Assembly: GCF_018812025.1 (NCBI RefSeq)
Contig: NC_063058.1
Span: 17,973,797 to 18,037,796, forward strand
Direction of reading: 5' to 3'
DNA from: Megalobrama amblycephala
Taxonomy: Eukaryota > Chordata > Actinopteri > Cypriniformes > Xenocyprididae
Length of the DNA: 64,000 nt
The number at the start of each line of letters is the position of its first letter. Within the stretch, counting starts at the first letter, position 1. Position numbers and translations under genes: made by a program. The notes under the pieces are model-generated. The model saw only the letters and a program-made list of their open reading frames with translations, had not been told where the DNA came from and did not search any database. Shown piece by piece: positions 38,202-49,000 of this stretch.

Positions 38202-38207
38202 TTTATT
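38202..38207 (-). promoter_or_regulatory. ndufa9: Probable ndufa9 poly(A) signal (AATAAA)
   Basis: AATAAA on the minus strand, 81 bp beyond the ndufa9 stop codon. The surrounding sequence is conserved at 56680-56710 upstream of galnt8 copy 3, where the signal survives although the exons are gone. Confidence 0.6.
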
Positions 38208-38287
38208 TATGTACAGAAAAAAGTTAAACTAGAGAACAAGTGAGGACCAGCAGAGAGCTGACTGGACACAGGAGCAACCACCGGATG

Positions 38288-39344
38288 CTAATAGCTGACT
38301 GTTTTGGCAGGTTTGGTCTCTCCGAGCTCAGCCTCCAGATAACGGTAACGCCGATGGCGACGCAAGGTTTTAATGGCCTTCTGCTCGAGGGAGGAAGGTG
38401 TGATGCCTAAGTCCTCCAGTCCTGGGAGGTCGGGGTACTTCATGTCCGTTGTGTGGAACTATAAATGAGGGTTTAGATTACTTGTTAAGTTCTTGATAAT
38501 AAACTAAAAACATGTGTTGTAATGCTCCGACACACATACCCGGTCGACTTTATCACGGGTTGTCCAGGGCTCGAAAGGGTTCATCTCAAAAAAGCTTGCG
38601 ATGAGGCTAAAACCAGAGAACACAAAGTGAATATATGAGGCTGTCAAGGCCAAAGTGAACTTTTTTTAAAGTTTAAAGGAATAGTTCACTCATAACTGTT
38701 AAAACAGCACTCAAATTTAGTAAACATACACAGTTTATATGTGAATAAAAGTTTAAATTGAATCATATAAAACGATTGTGTCTATTTAGAAGACTTGGAT
38801 TAAATCACTTGATTCATATGGATTTCTTTTACAATCTCTTTATGAATATTTTAAAGCGTCAGCGTTTCGGGTGAATAAACTTTCTATGGAGGGAAAGAAA
38901 TTTCAGATTTCATTAAAAATATTTTCATTTGTGCTCTGAAGATGAGTCTTAGGAGTTTGAAATGACATAAGGGTGAGTAACTGATGACAATTTTCATTTT
39001 TAGATGAACTAACCCCTTAAAATGAGTAAAAAGAAAAAATTTTTAGGAGATGCTTACTGATAGATAGGGCAAGGCATGGGATAAGCCAAAAATGGCCTGT
39101 GTGCCAGTGCGTACACATACTCTACCAAGTCATGCAGTAGATACCGGTTGGGCCTGTAGAGTAAGAGATTCATTTCATGTTTTCGGACACAAGAAATTAT
39201 AGAATGGAAATGCATAATTTTTTGAAAAATTAGAAGGCAGTGAAGGAGAAATGGGGCCGGTTCTTACCCAACTAATGCATATGTTTTCCCATTAGCATCA
39301 AGGTCTTTGATGGCATTGACAATGGCTCTGGCCACATCCACCAC
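38288..39344 (-). CDS. ndufa9: ndufa9, last four coding exons (mitochondrial complex I subunit NDUFA9)
   Basis: NDUFA9 is an NAD(P)-binding, SDR-like accessory subunit of complex I in the mitochondrial matrix arm. Exons 5' to 3': 39344-39268 ([20 protein letters not shown]), 39153-39058 ([20 protein letters not shown]), 38606-38540 ([17 protein letters not shown]) and 38458-38288 ([20 protein letters not shown], ending PAKTVSY and TAG). All borders are GT-AG and phases agree, giving 135 residues plus stop. The end matches the C-terminus of vertebrate NDUFA9 as I know it ([15 protein letters not shown]). The exon that should precede 39344 is not found next to it: 39400 onward is repeat. It lies 3.7 kb upstream of galnt8 copy 2 on the same strand, the order seen in human. 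It is either the tail of a gene split by copy 3, or a duplicated partial copy. Confidence 0.85.
38677..39016. mobile_element. TTAA-flanked MITE in an ndufa9 intron
   Basis: The left end AGGAATAGTTCACTCAT and right end GATGAACTAACCCC are inverted and flanked by TTAA (38673-38676 and 39017-39020). It is a short relative of the palindromic element at 46275-47288. It lies between the second and third of the four ndufa9 exons and does not disturb splice sites. Confidence 0.65.
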
Positions 39345-39399
39345 CTTTAAAAATTAAAGGAGGGTAAAATATTTAATCTGAAATAATAAGAGAACATTA

Positions 39400-40137
39400 T
39401 CATGAACATTTAAGGTGCCCCTATCTGAAAGCCTTCTCTGCTCTGATTGGTCAGAATGCCCAGTGTGTCGTGATTAGAAAACAGCGTCTTCTCAACCTAT
39501 CAACAACACAAACCACTCTTCCAGGCCTCAGCAACAACTACAGTGTTTGAGGGCGAGTCAAAATAGATGTTGTTCGCTGGCAGCCAATGAAGATCAAAGA
39601 CGGGATTATGCAAATGTGTTACAAACCTGCGTAAGATTTGTGCAGGAAGTAAGGCTGGAATTAGGCTCGTTTCAGGCAGTTTGGAATTGGTTCTTTCTTT
39701 TGGGTGACAATAACTGTTTATCATGCACTTTGAACTGCAGACCTTTCACAAACAGCTATATTACACATTACATGAAATGTAATATCTGAAAAGGCATAAT
39801 CGGCGCACTTAAAATAAGATGTGTTCTTGTGTTCAAGCTGAATCGGATATGCGTGTTTAGACATAGGTCGCATGTTCAGAGATCGGATATGTATCGGATT
39901 TAAAACCACATTTGGAAGTGGCTCAGATCGGATACGAAAAAATCGGATCTTATGTGGATTTTTGTGTTTACACGTGTGCAACTAATTCCGATCTGTGTCA
40001 GATGTGAGCAAAAGATCTGATATTTTGGCTGCATTTACACTGCAAGTCTTAATGCACAGATTCGATCTTTTGACCATATCCAATTTTTTGGCCAGTGTGT
40101 TTACATTGACTTTAGACGCGACTGCATCCGATATCTG
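39400..40137. repeat. Unclassified repeat sequence upstream of the ndufa9 tail
   Basis: Two blocks: 39410-39720, including CTGATTGGTCAGAATGCCC; and 39790-40130, rich in GATCGGAT/ATCCGAT words (e.g. AATCGGATCTTATGTGGAT). The second block contains GGCTGCATTTACACTGCA, resembling a transposon end. The expected next ndufa9 exon is not here. Confidence 0.4.
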
Positions 40138-41516
40138 CCCACACAGCAAAAGGACTCTGTGGCGGATCGACCGCGGAGGTATTGCGCAGAGGTGGAAAGT
40201 TCAGGGCTCAGAAAGTAAAAGTCCTGCCATATTTTTTTTTCCACCCACTGAAGCATTAATGAGATAAATAAGTGTTTAATTGAGTGATGATTTACCATTA
40301 TTGAAGACACCTGATGATAACAAGCAGAATCACCAAAGGAGAAAATCACTATTTTTAATTTACCATCATCGAGGTCAGGGTTTGTTTTAGTTGAGCTCTT
40401 GACCCTTCACTTTTTAATATTAGGTTTTGTTTGGGCAGTTTTAACTGCATTAAAACCAACCAGACAAGCAAAGAGAAAAGATGATCAGGTGGTGTTGGTT
40501 ATGTTTTCACATGATCATTATTTGATCTGAACTCATTTAGAGCCCAATCTCTGAGTTAGATTTACATTATTGATTACAGCAGCACTGTGATTCTACAGCA
40601 GAAGATCCAGTTTTTTTTCAAAATAATTCAAAGGTTTCATCAAAAGTTGTTCATAAAAAAGGCTCTCATTTAGACACACAGAGATCAAGAATCAGTCTGT
40701 GAATCTCAACAGTGGTGAGAGTAATAAAGCATGTTGCAGTGCATTCTGGGTGCCACCAATCAAAACTCATCCACGGCTCCCATCATGCATTGCTGCGTGA
40801 ATAAATTATGAGCTGAATTGTCTTAGTAATTTTCTTTATTCTCACTATTTTATTTTTTGCTGCTTTTATGTGACTTTTTAGTAGCTTGTTTTCTAATGTT
40901 CAGAGTTGATCTGTTTATCAGAATATGTCGCTTGTCACCGTTGTTGAGATTCATACGCTGATTCTTGATGTCTGTGTGTGCCTAAAATAAATTTTTTTTT
41001 TTCAGATCAGAACTTAAGAAATCCTTTGGGTTATATTGATAAAGCTGATCTTCTGCTGTAGAATCACAGTGCTGCTGTAATCAATGTAAATCTAACTCAG
41101 AGGCTAGGCTCTAAATGAGATCAGTGATTCAAATCAAATAATGATTATGTGAAAACATAACCAACACCACCTGATCATCTTTTAACTTTGCTTGTCTGGT
41201 TTTAATGCAGTTAAAACTGCCCAAACAAAACCTAATATTAAAAAGTGAAGGGTCAAGAGCTCAACTAAAACAAACCCTGACCTCGATGATGGTAAATTAA
41301 AAATAGTGATTTTCTCCTTTGGTGATTCTGCTTGTTATCATCAGGTGTCTTCAATAATGGTAAATCATCACTCAATTAAACACTTATTTATCTCATTAAT
41401 GCTTCAGTGGGTGGAATAAAAATATGGCAGGACTTTTACTTTCTGAGCCCTGGACTTTCCACCCCTGCACGATACCTCCGCGGTCGATCCGCCACGGAGT
41501 CCTTTTGCTGTGTGGG
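40138..41516. mobile_element. Large near-perfect palindromic (foldback) element, ~475-bp arms
   Basis: The left arm 40138-40610 starts CCCACACAGCAAAAGGACTC with GGCGGATCGACCGCGGAGGT. The right arm 41040-41516 ends with the inverse (ACCTCCGCGGTCGATCCGCC and CCTTTTGCTGTGTGGGG). Arms match almost base for base through CCCACTGAAGCATTAATGAG and GATTACAGCAGCACTGTGAT. The ~430-bp centre holds GCAGTGCATTCTGGGTGCC. No open frame encodes a transposase and a target duplication is not obvious. A half-copy lies at 14240-14760. Confidence 0.75.
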
Positions 41517-41787
41517 GAGCTGATTGAGACACACGCTAGGTGCTCTGCCAGTTCTTGGCCACACCAATAGATGTGTATTATTTCTGTAATTTTACTGTTT
41601 GTTTGTTTGTTTGTTTGTTTTACATTCAAGAAATATAGTTGAGAATGTCTATTTCATAAAATGTTTATTTGCACTACTGTTCACTTGCACTACTGTCATT
41701 GTGACTTATTTGCACTACCGTTTCTGACTACCATCTCTCATATATATGTGCCATTTTATATCTGCATTTTTATCATCTTTATATATA

Positions 41788-41862
41788 CAGCTCTGGAAAA
41801 AATTAAGAGACCACTCCAAGTTCAGAAATCAATGTTAAGTGGTCTCTTAATTTTTTCCAGAG

Positions 41863-41865
<3 letters not shown>
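41788..41865. mobile_element. 78-bp palindromic MITE with TA target site
   Basis: CAGCTCTGGAAAAAATTAAG and its inverse CTTAATTTTTTCCAGAGCTG form a hairpin with a short loop, flanked by TA on both sides. It sits inside a TA-rich microsatellite. Tc1/mariner-type mobilisation is inferred. Confidence 0.75.
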
Positions 41866-41899
<34 letters not shown>

Positions 41900-41948
41900 A
41901 TTTTATATCTGCATTTTTATCTTCTTTAACTTTATTAATATCATAAAT

Positions 41949-44941
41949 GGGTGTTTCTTCAACTAGTGGCACTTTTAGCCTTGTGAAGTTGAATAAAATA
42001 AACATATGCCACTGAAGAATTGTCTGAGATCATTTTTGTAACTAGTTTTACCAGTTTTTCCACAATGTACATTAAGTATACATTTGTCAATGAGATAAAT
42101 CAACTGCCCTAAGGACCAAATGCTGAACTGTACACCTGTCACACTCTGAAATGTAATATTAGTTTGGGTAAGAGCTTATTAGAAAATAAATAACTTTAAT
42201 TTTTATATTAAGTAGAGCATGATCTCATAAATTGCAGATACATTTTTAATGTGTGATGAGAACTTTTTTAATAGTTTTAAAAAATGTGTGAGGTGATGGA
42301 AATGACAGGGTGTGGTGGAAATGACAATGAATTAACGTGAATGTAGAGAAACAGTAGAAATATTTAGTAGAAAAATACTTAAACTCTTCACACTCATTAA
42401 ATTCAATTCACAGAATCATTAAACATAACCACACCTGTTTTAGTGTAGTGCTGAGTTTGATGTATAAAACTGATTTGTCTCACAGATGAACGGTTACAGT
42501 ATACTGTAAATAAGGTTACAGCATACTGTAAATAACTGACACAAATGATGGCAAGGCAAAAATATAAGCAATAAATGATGCATCAAAATCTCAACATTGT
42601 GAGATAATTATGAGGCTAATTGAGTTTGATACTGAAATGTTCTCATTGGTCTCTTAAATGAACAATTATCTTCTATAAAGAGTAAGTGTAAAGAACACCT
42701 GAAACTGTTTCATTTAAACAGAGGTGTGGAATGTGGAAAATTTTGAGCACCTTGAATGTGTGAGTGTATGTATGTTTGCATGTGTGTGAGAGAGAGCGTT
42801 TGACAGATCGATCTCTTTTAAGTCTCTCCTTCATATTTTATAGGGTCAGCTTTTATTTTATCCCTATAGGCCTGTGACCTTTCTTTTGTTGTCTTAGGTG
42901 GCATCTTAAAAATAGAAAAAATTCAATCAATTAATATAAAAGTAATATAATTTAGAAATAAAATTATATCATATATACAATATAATATAATAATATAATT
43001 ATAATATAATTATAAAAATAAAAAGTATTGTAACGTACACTATATAGCCAAAAGTTTTTGGACGCCTGCCTTTACGTGCTTATGAACTTTAATGACATCC
43101 CATTTTTAATCCGTAGGGTTTAATATGGAGCTATTCAGCAAGGTTTAGGAGTGTGTTTATGGGAATTTTTGAATTCTTCTAGAAGCACATTTGTGAGGTC
43201 AGGCAGTGATGTTGGCGAGAAGGCCTGGCTCACAGTCTCCACTCTAATTCTATCGGGTTGAGGTCAGGACTCAGGACTGTGCAGGCCAGTCAAGTTCCTC
43301 ACCACCAAACTCGCTCATCCATGTCTTTATGGACCTTGCTTTGTGCACTGGTGCGCAGTCATGTTGGAACAGGAAGGGGCCATCACCAAACTGTTCCCAC
43401 AAAGTTGGGAGCATGAAATTGTCCGAAATGTCTTGGTATGCTGAAGCATTAAGAGTTCCTTTTACTGGAACTAAGGGTCAAGCCCAACCCCTGAAAAATA
43501 ACCCCACACCATAATCCCCCCTCCACCAAACTTTACACTTGGCACAATGCAGTCAGGCAAGTACCGTTCTCCTGGCAACCTCCAAACCCAGACTCGTCCA
43601 TCCGATTGCCAGACAGAGAAGCGTGATTTGTCACTCCAGAGAACACGTCTCCACTGCTCTAGAGTCCAGTGGCGGTGTGCTTTACACCACTACATCCAAC
43701 GCTTTGCATTGCACTTGGTGATGTAAGGCTTGGATGCAGCTGCTCGGCCATGGAAACCCATTCCATGAAGCTCTCTACGCACTGTTCTTGAGCTAATCTG
43801 AAGGACACACAAAGTTTGGAGGTCTGTAGATTTTACGTGGCCTACCACTTCGTGGCTGAGTTGCTGTTGTTCCCAATTGCTTCCATTTTGTTTTGATACC
43901 ACTTGACCGTGGAATATTTAGTAGTGAGGTAATTTCAAGAATGCACTTATTGCACAGGTGGCAACCTATCACAGTACCACGCTTGAATTCACTGAGCTCC
44001 TGAGAGCGACCCACACCTGTGGCCATGAAAGTGACTGGAACATCTGAATTCAATGATTTGGAGGGGTGTCCTAATACTTTTGGCAATATAATTTATTATA
44101 TAAAAAGCATTACACAACTATACTCTCGCAATCCATATAAATTGTACTTTGTAACCATAAATGTCATTTCCATCACAGAGGTCAGTGTGGTGGAAATGAC
44201 TGTGGTGGAAATGACATTTCTGTAGTTTTTTGTGAAAAAATGGAAGATAGCTTCACTGATTTGCTTTGAATTAATACTTAGCATTTCATGTATGCAAAAT
44301 ACTCTTATTTAACTTAAATTTTTTTGGCTTTTTAAAAACACCCTTGAAGGTACAGCATGTTTGGAAATGACGTAGAATAAATATATTAACTGATCTAGCA
44401 ATATTTACCTTAATTTTTCTTCATTTGTTGTTGATGAAAATTTAAAATTTCCTCCACATCCAACATGTGCTCTGATGTCACTGAACATTTCCACAGAAAC
44501 CACCTAAACAATCTTTCACACAAACTTTTTAAAGGGACATTACAGTGTTGTGGTGGAAATGACACCAATACTGTGTGACAGCTATATTTTGTATAAAAAG
44601 TAATATTGATAGTAGTCTCACATTAAATACTGTAATGTATTTTAATTATTTTACTAGTACTTAATTCAGGTACATTAATAGTTACCAGATAAGTCATATT
44701 TTTAAACTGTATTTTCATTGTTGAAGTTTAAAAGTCTGGGTGTGGGACAAGGAGAAAACAGTGATTTTGACACCTATAAGGAGGTTGAAAAGTATGAAAA
44801 AATCATAATAGAAAGGTACTAATTTTTTTAAGGTGGTTTTATTGATAGTTTGACAAAGAAAGAGGAATTTGTCCAAAATTATATGTATTTTTAAAAATAT
44901 GCCCAAAGAACATAAAAGTGCCCATAGTCTAAGAATCACCC
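41949..44941. mobile_element. 3-kb TIR element with repeated GGTGGAAATGAC motif, host of a Tc1 insertion
   Basis: The left end GGGTGTTTCTTCAACTAGTG (continuing GCACTTTTA) is the inverse of the right end, TAAAAGTGCCCATAGTC followed by TAAGAATCACCC. Both ends are followed by AAAT (41945-41948 and 44942-44945), a possible 4-bp duplication. The body carries the word GTGGTGGAAATGAC or close variants at about 42297, 42313, 44190, 44204 and 44553. I found no transposase frame of its own. Superfamily unknown to me. Confidence 0.55.
43038..44093 (-). mobile_element. Tc1/mariner transposon, degenerate transposase
   Basis: TIRs CACTATATAGCCAAAAG and CTTTTGGCAATATAATT, flanked by TA (43036-43037 and 44094-44095). 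Minus-strand pieces read ELSEFKRGTVIGCHLCNK, KWKQLGTTATQPRSGRPRK and RTVRRELHGMGFHGRAAASK: the paired-like helix-turn-helix DNA-binding domain, GRPRK linker and start of the catalytic region of a Tc1-type transposase. Frameshifts (e.g. near 43900) and stops break the frame, and 1.06 kb is shorter than an intact Tc1, so it is inactive. Inserted within the 41949-44941 element. Confidence 0.8.
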
Positions 44942-45099
44942 AAATATGTTTATTTGCACTACCATTAAGCACAAGTGCCACATACTGTCAGGGAGTTAAA
45001 TTGCACGTTCACTCTGCTCATCACTAGTGAAAATTGCTTGGGTATGAACACAAAAAACACCTCGAAAAACGCTGGTGATAAGCTGGTGATTTTTTTTGC

Positions 45100-45400
45100 A
45101 GTTTTTACTGTAACAAGCATGTTTTGAAAATACAATTAACACAGCCAGCAAAAATCTAACGTTAAAACGTCAAGAATCAAGAGTCCATCTACAGCAAGCG
45201 CTCACCTCCATAATGGTGACTTCAAACTTTATTATTTTCAATAAAAAAAATCAACATTTAAACCTCTGTTAATTCTCATTAAGAGGTTTTGTATGAAAGG
45301 AATAGAGTCATACAGGTTTGAAAGAAAGTGCGGATGCTGAGATCTGTTCTCAAACCTATTCTGGAGGAGCACCAGCCCTGAACATTTTGTATGTCTTCCT
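45100..45400. repeat. Half foldback in the 3' flank of galnt8 copy 3
   Basis: Matches 2740-2960 downstream of copy 1 (GTTAATTCTCATTAAGA, AGGAATAGAGTCATACAGGT). Copies 1 and 3 therefore share this 3' flank; copy 2 does not. Confidence 0.6.
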
Positions 45401-45877
45401 GTATCTGACACATCCAGTCTCTCGTTAAATAACATGACTTTCAGAGAGAAAATTGTAAATATACATCTTTCAACATATGTTTTCATATGATCTTCAGAAA
45501 TTGTTAAATAAAAAAAAAAAAAAAAAATTCTTGCAAGTCTGAACCAGGATATCAAGATATTTTATTATTTCGCATATGATGATTAAAAGTAAAGTAAAAG
45601 TAAAAAAGCACCACCATTATGTTATATTTATAATTAATATTTTTGAGTATCACAAACAAGTAGCCCTCTAGATTATTTTATTCCTTGAGGTAGCCCTCAC
45701 TCACAAAAAGGTTGGAAACCCCTGTTCCACTTATAAGGAAATCCAGTATGATGTTTCATAATATGTAATGTTTTATATAGGCCTATCATGTATATATGTA
45801 TATCTTACATTTGTAATTAATTGTTAATACAATGTTGCTTGTAAACAGCTTGTAAAACAAAAGATTCACAAAAAAAG

Positions 45878-45878
<1 letters not shown>

Positions 45879-45943
<65 letters not shown>
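45879..45943. repeat. (CA)n microsatellite, 3' flank of galnt8 copy 3
   Basis: About 32 CA units, about 65 bp beyond the stop codon on the minus strand, hence within the probable 3' UTR. Copy 1 lacks it. Confidence 0.9.
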
Positions 45944-45948
<5 letters not shown>

Positions 45949-46006
45949 TCTGTTTTGTTTTACATTGATTCCTTGTACAATGTTTTCACTTCTGTTAAAG
46001 TTCCTT

Positions 46007-49000
46007 TTAAAAGTCTTTGATGACATGTTGTATTGTCCAATTTTGTCCTGTGCATGTTTGCAAAATGAGATGATAGTAGGAATCCTGTCCTTGGCCGATC
46101 TCAAGACATCGGGTTGTTTTTCTATTTCTTATTGCATTTCCCTAAATGTAAAACAAAAACCATAAAATTAATTTTCAATGATTATCAATTCAATGATCAA
46201 TGCTCAAATAATAATTATGATTTTACTGTATATGCATAGAAAATAGAGAATAACCACACACTTTACAATGTTAAAGGGTTAGTTCACCCAAAAATGAAAA
46301 TTATGTCATTAATGACTCACTCTCATGTCGTTCCAAACCCGTAAGACCTCCGTTCATCTTCGGAACACAGTTTAAGATATTTTAGATTTAGTCCGAGATT
46401 TTTCTGTCCCTGCATTGAAAATGTATGTACAGTGCACTGTCCATGTCCAGAAAGGTAATAAAAACATCATCAAAGTAGTCCATGTGACATCAGTGGGTTA
46501 GTTAGAAGTTTTTGAAGCATCGAAAATATATTTTGGTCCAAAAATAACAAAAACTACAACTTTATTCAACATTGTCTTCTCTTCCGGTTCTGTGTGTATC
46601 CGCTTTCAATCCACAGTGACGCTGCTTCTTCTTCTTCTATGGCGGTTGGCATCCAGCTTATTGATGCATTACCGCCCCCTTCTGCTCCGGACAGTGATGC
46701 GATTAGGACATCCGCGACATGCACACCTACGCACCATTTAAAAAAATATAGCAATACTAAAATACAAACAGTGTAGAATAGCTTGAATACAGTGTGCGTC
46801 TCCCTCAGACTGTAAACGAAGCTCGGGCGCACTACATAACACGTCATCAGCGTCACTGTCTGGAGCAGAAGGGGGCGGTAATGCACCAATAAGCTGGATG
46901 CCAACCACCGTAAAACAGGAAAAAAGAAGAAGAAGCAGCGTCACTGTGGAGTGAAAGCGGATATATACAACAGACCCGGAAGAGAAGACAATGCTGAATA
47001 AAGTTGTAGTTTTTGTTATTTTTGGACCAAAATGTATTTTCGATGCTTCAAAAACTTCTAACTAACCCACTGATGTCACATGGACTACTTTGATGATGTT
47101 TTTATTACCTTTCTGGACATAGACAGTGCACCGTACATACATTTTCAACGCAGGGACAGAAAAATCTCTGACTAAATCTAAAATATCTTAAACTGTGTTC
47201 TGAAGATGAACGAAGGTCTTACGGGTTTGGAACGACATGAGGGTGAGTCATTATTGACATAATATTCATTTTTGGGTGAACTAACCCTTTAAGCAATGTG
47301 GTGTAAAAATAACCCATAAATATAAATAAACAAATAAAATGCACATCAGGACCAAACCTGAGTGAAGTCCCAGTAAATACTCAGTCCTTTTTCCTTGGCT
47401 TGTTTACAGTCATGTAACCCTGGTGTGCTTCCACTACCGGGATCCGTTAGACAACGGTTGGAGTTATACTTGTGAGATTTGATGCCTCCAATGTAGATCT
47501 CTCCATTACGATTGTAGTAACAATACTGTGAGAGATGTTGAAATGAAGAGTGTGTTTTGGACGTAGATATTCACAGCAAAGGTTTACACTTACATACAGT
47601 ACCTGAGGCTTATAGTAATGACACTCATAGAGAATAGGTACACTTCCAGGAACAGGTCCTTGATCAATACAGTATTTTTCTTGAAAATCATTCTTCAACT
47701 GTCAAGAGAAACAAACAGCAGAAGTTTGGGGATGACTGGTTTAGATGGACCAACTATTTACTAAACTTTATATATCACTTCTTGGGAGGGAAATTGTGTA
47801 TATCAGAAGACTCTGAGCAACTTACCGCACCATAACCCATTATATCTTCCAAGCTGTCCAGCCGAGGATAAATATTTTCCAGATACCATTTGAAGGGCTT
47901 ACATTTGAGTTTCTCTCGTAACTGTTTTCTTTCAGTCACATCACCAATATCAATCCCATGATCCTAGAGGAAAACAGTTATTTTGTTAACCAGGTCCAGG
48001 GTGATGATATAAGATCAATGAAATATTTAACTTATCCTGAGCTAACCTTGAAACAATGTTTACGATTACTGTTACCTTTAGAGGAAGATTCCAGGCAATA
48101 TTCACATTTGATTTATATTCATCCATCCAGATTTCAGCTACTCTCAGAGCATTTCGAATCATGGCTTTGCTGAGATCTGGTGAATAAGGCTTATGTGCTC
48201 TTTCAATGTGAGCAATCTTTGAACATGGCACCACTTCAATACTACCGCCACAGAGCCAGACCTGATTTAATATTAAGATATTTATTTTTTTATCAGATAT
48301 TGATCAAATTCAAGGACTTTTTTTTATTTATTTTTTTTACACATATATGCATTTTTTGGTGCCACAGTGTGCAGGAATAACTTACACGTATTCCTAGTTC
48401 AACATTTTCACCCCCATAAATTGTCATTCCTTCATCCAAAACTCCAATTTCTCCTAAGAACTGACGATCAGCAACAAGGATACCCATGACTGAGGGACTC
48501 CTAACAATGCAGAAAAAGAAACTGAATATAGTCATCTCCAGAATTATTGGCACCCTTGTTAAATAATAAAAAAAAAAAAATCACAACATTCTAACCTATC
48601 ATTGAAGTAAAACAATGGAAAGTGGAAAGGGTCACATTATGAAATAAATGTTTTTCTCTAGGTCATGTTGGCCACAATTATTGGCACCAAATTATTGCAA
48701 TGTCCTTTTCCCAGGATAACAGCTCTGAGACTTCACCTATAATGCCTGATGAGTTTGGAGAACACCTGAGAAGAGATCAGAGACCATTCCTTCATGAAGA
48801 ATCTCTCCAGATCCTTCAGATTCCCAGCTTCATGTTCGTGCTTCTTGTCTGGGACGGCCATGGCAGAAGCTTCATTTTGTGCTCAGTGACACATTTTTGA
48901 GTTGATTTTGATGTTTGTTTTGGATGTTACAACCTCTCATTAAAATAATAGCTCAAAAGGAAGAGAGGTTACGTAACATAAACAAGGATGAGTAAATGGG

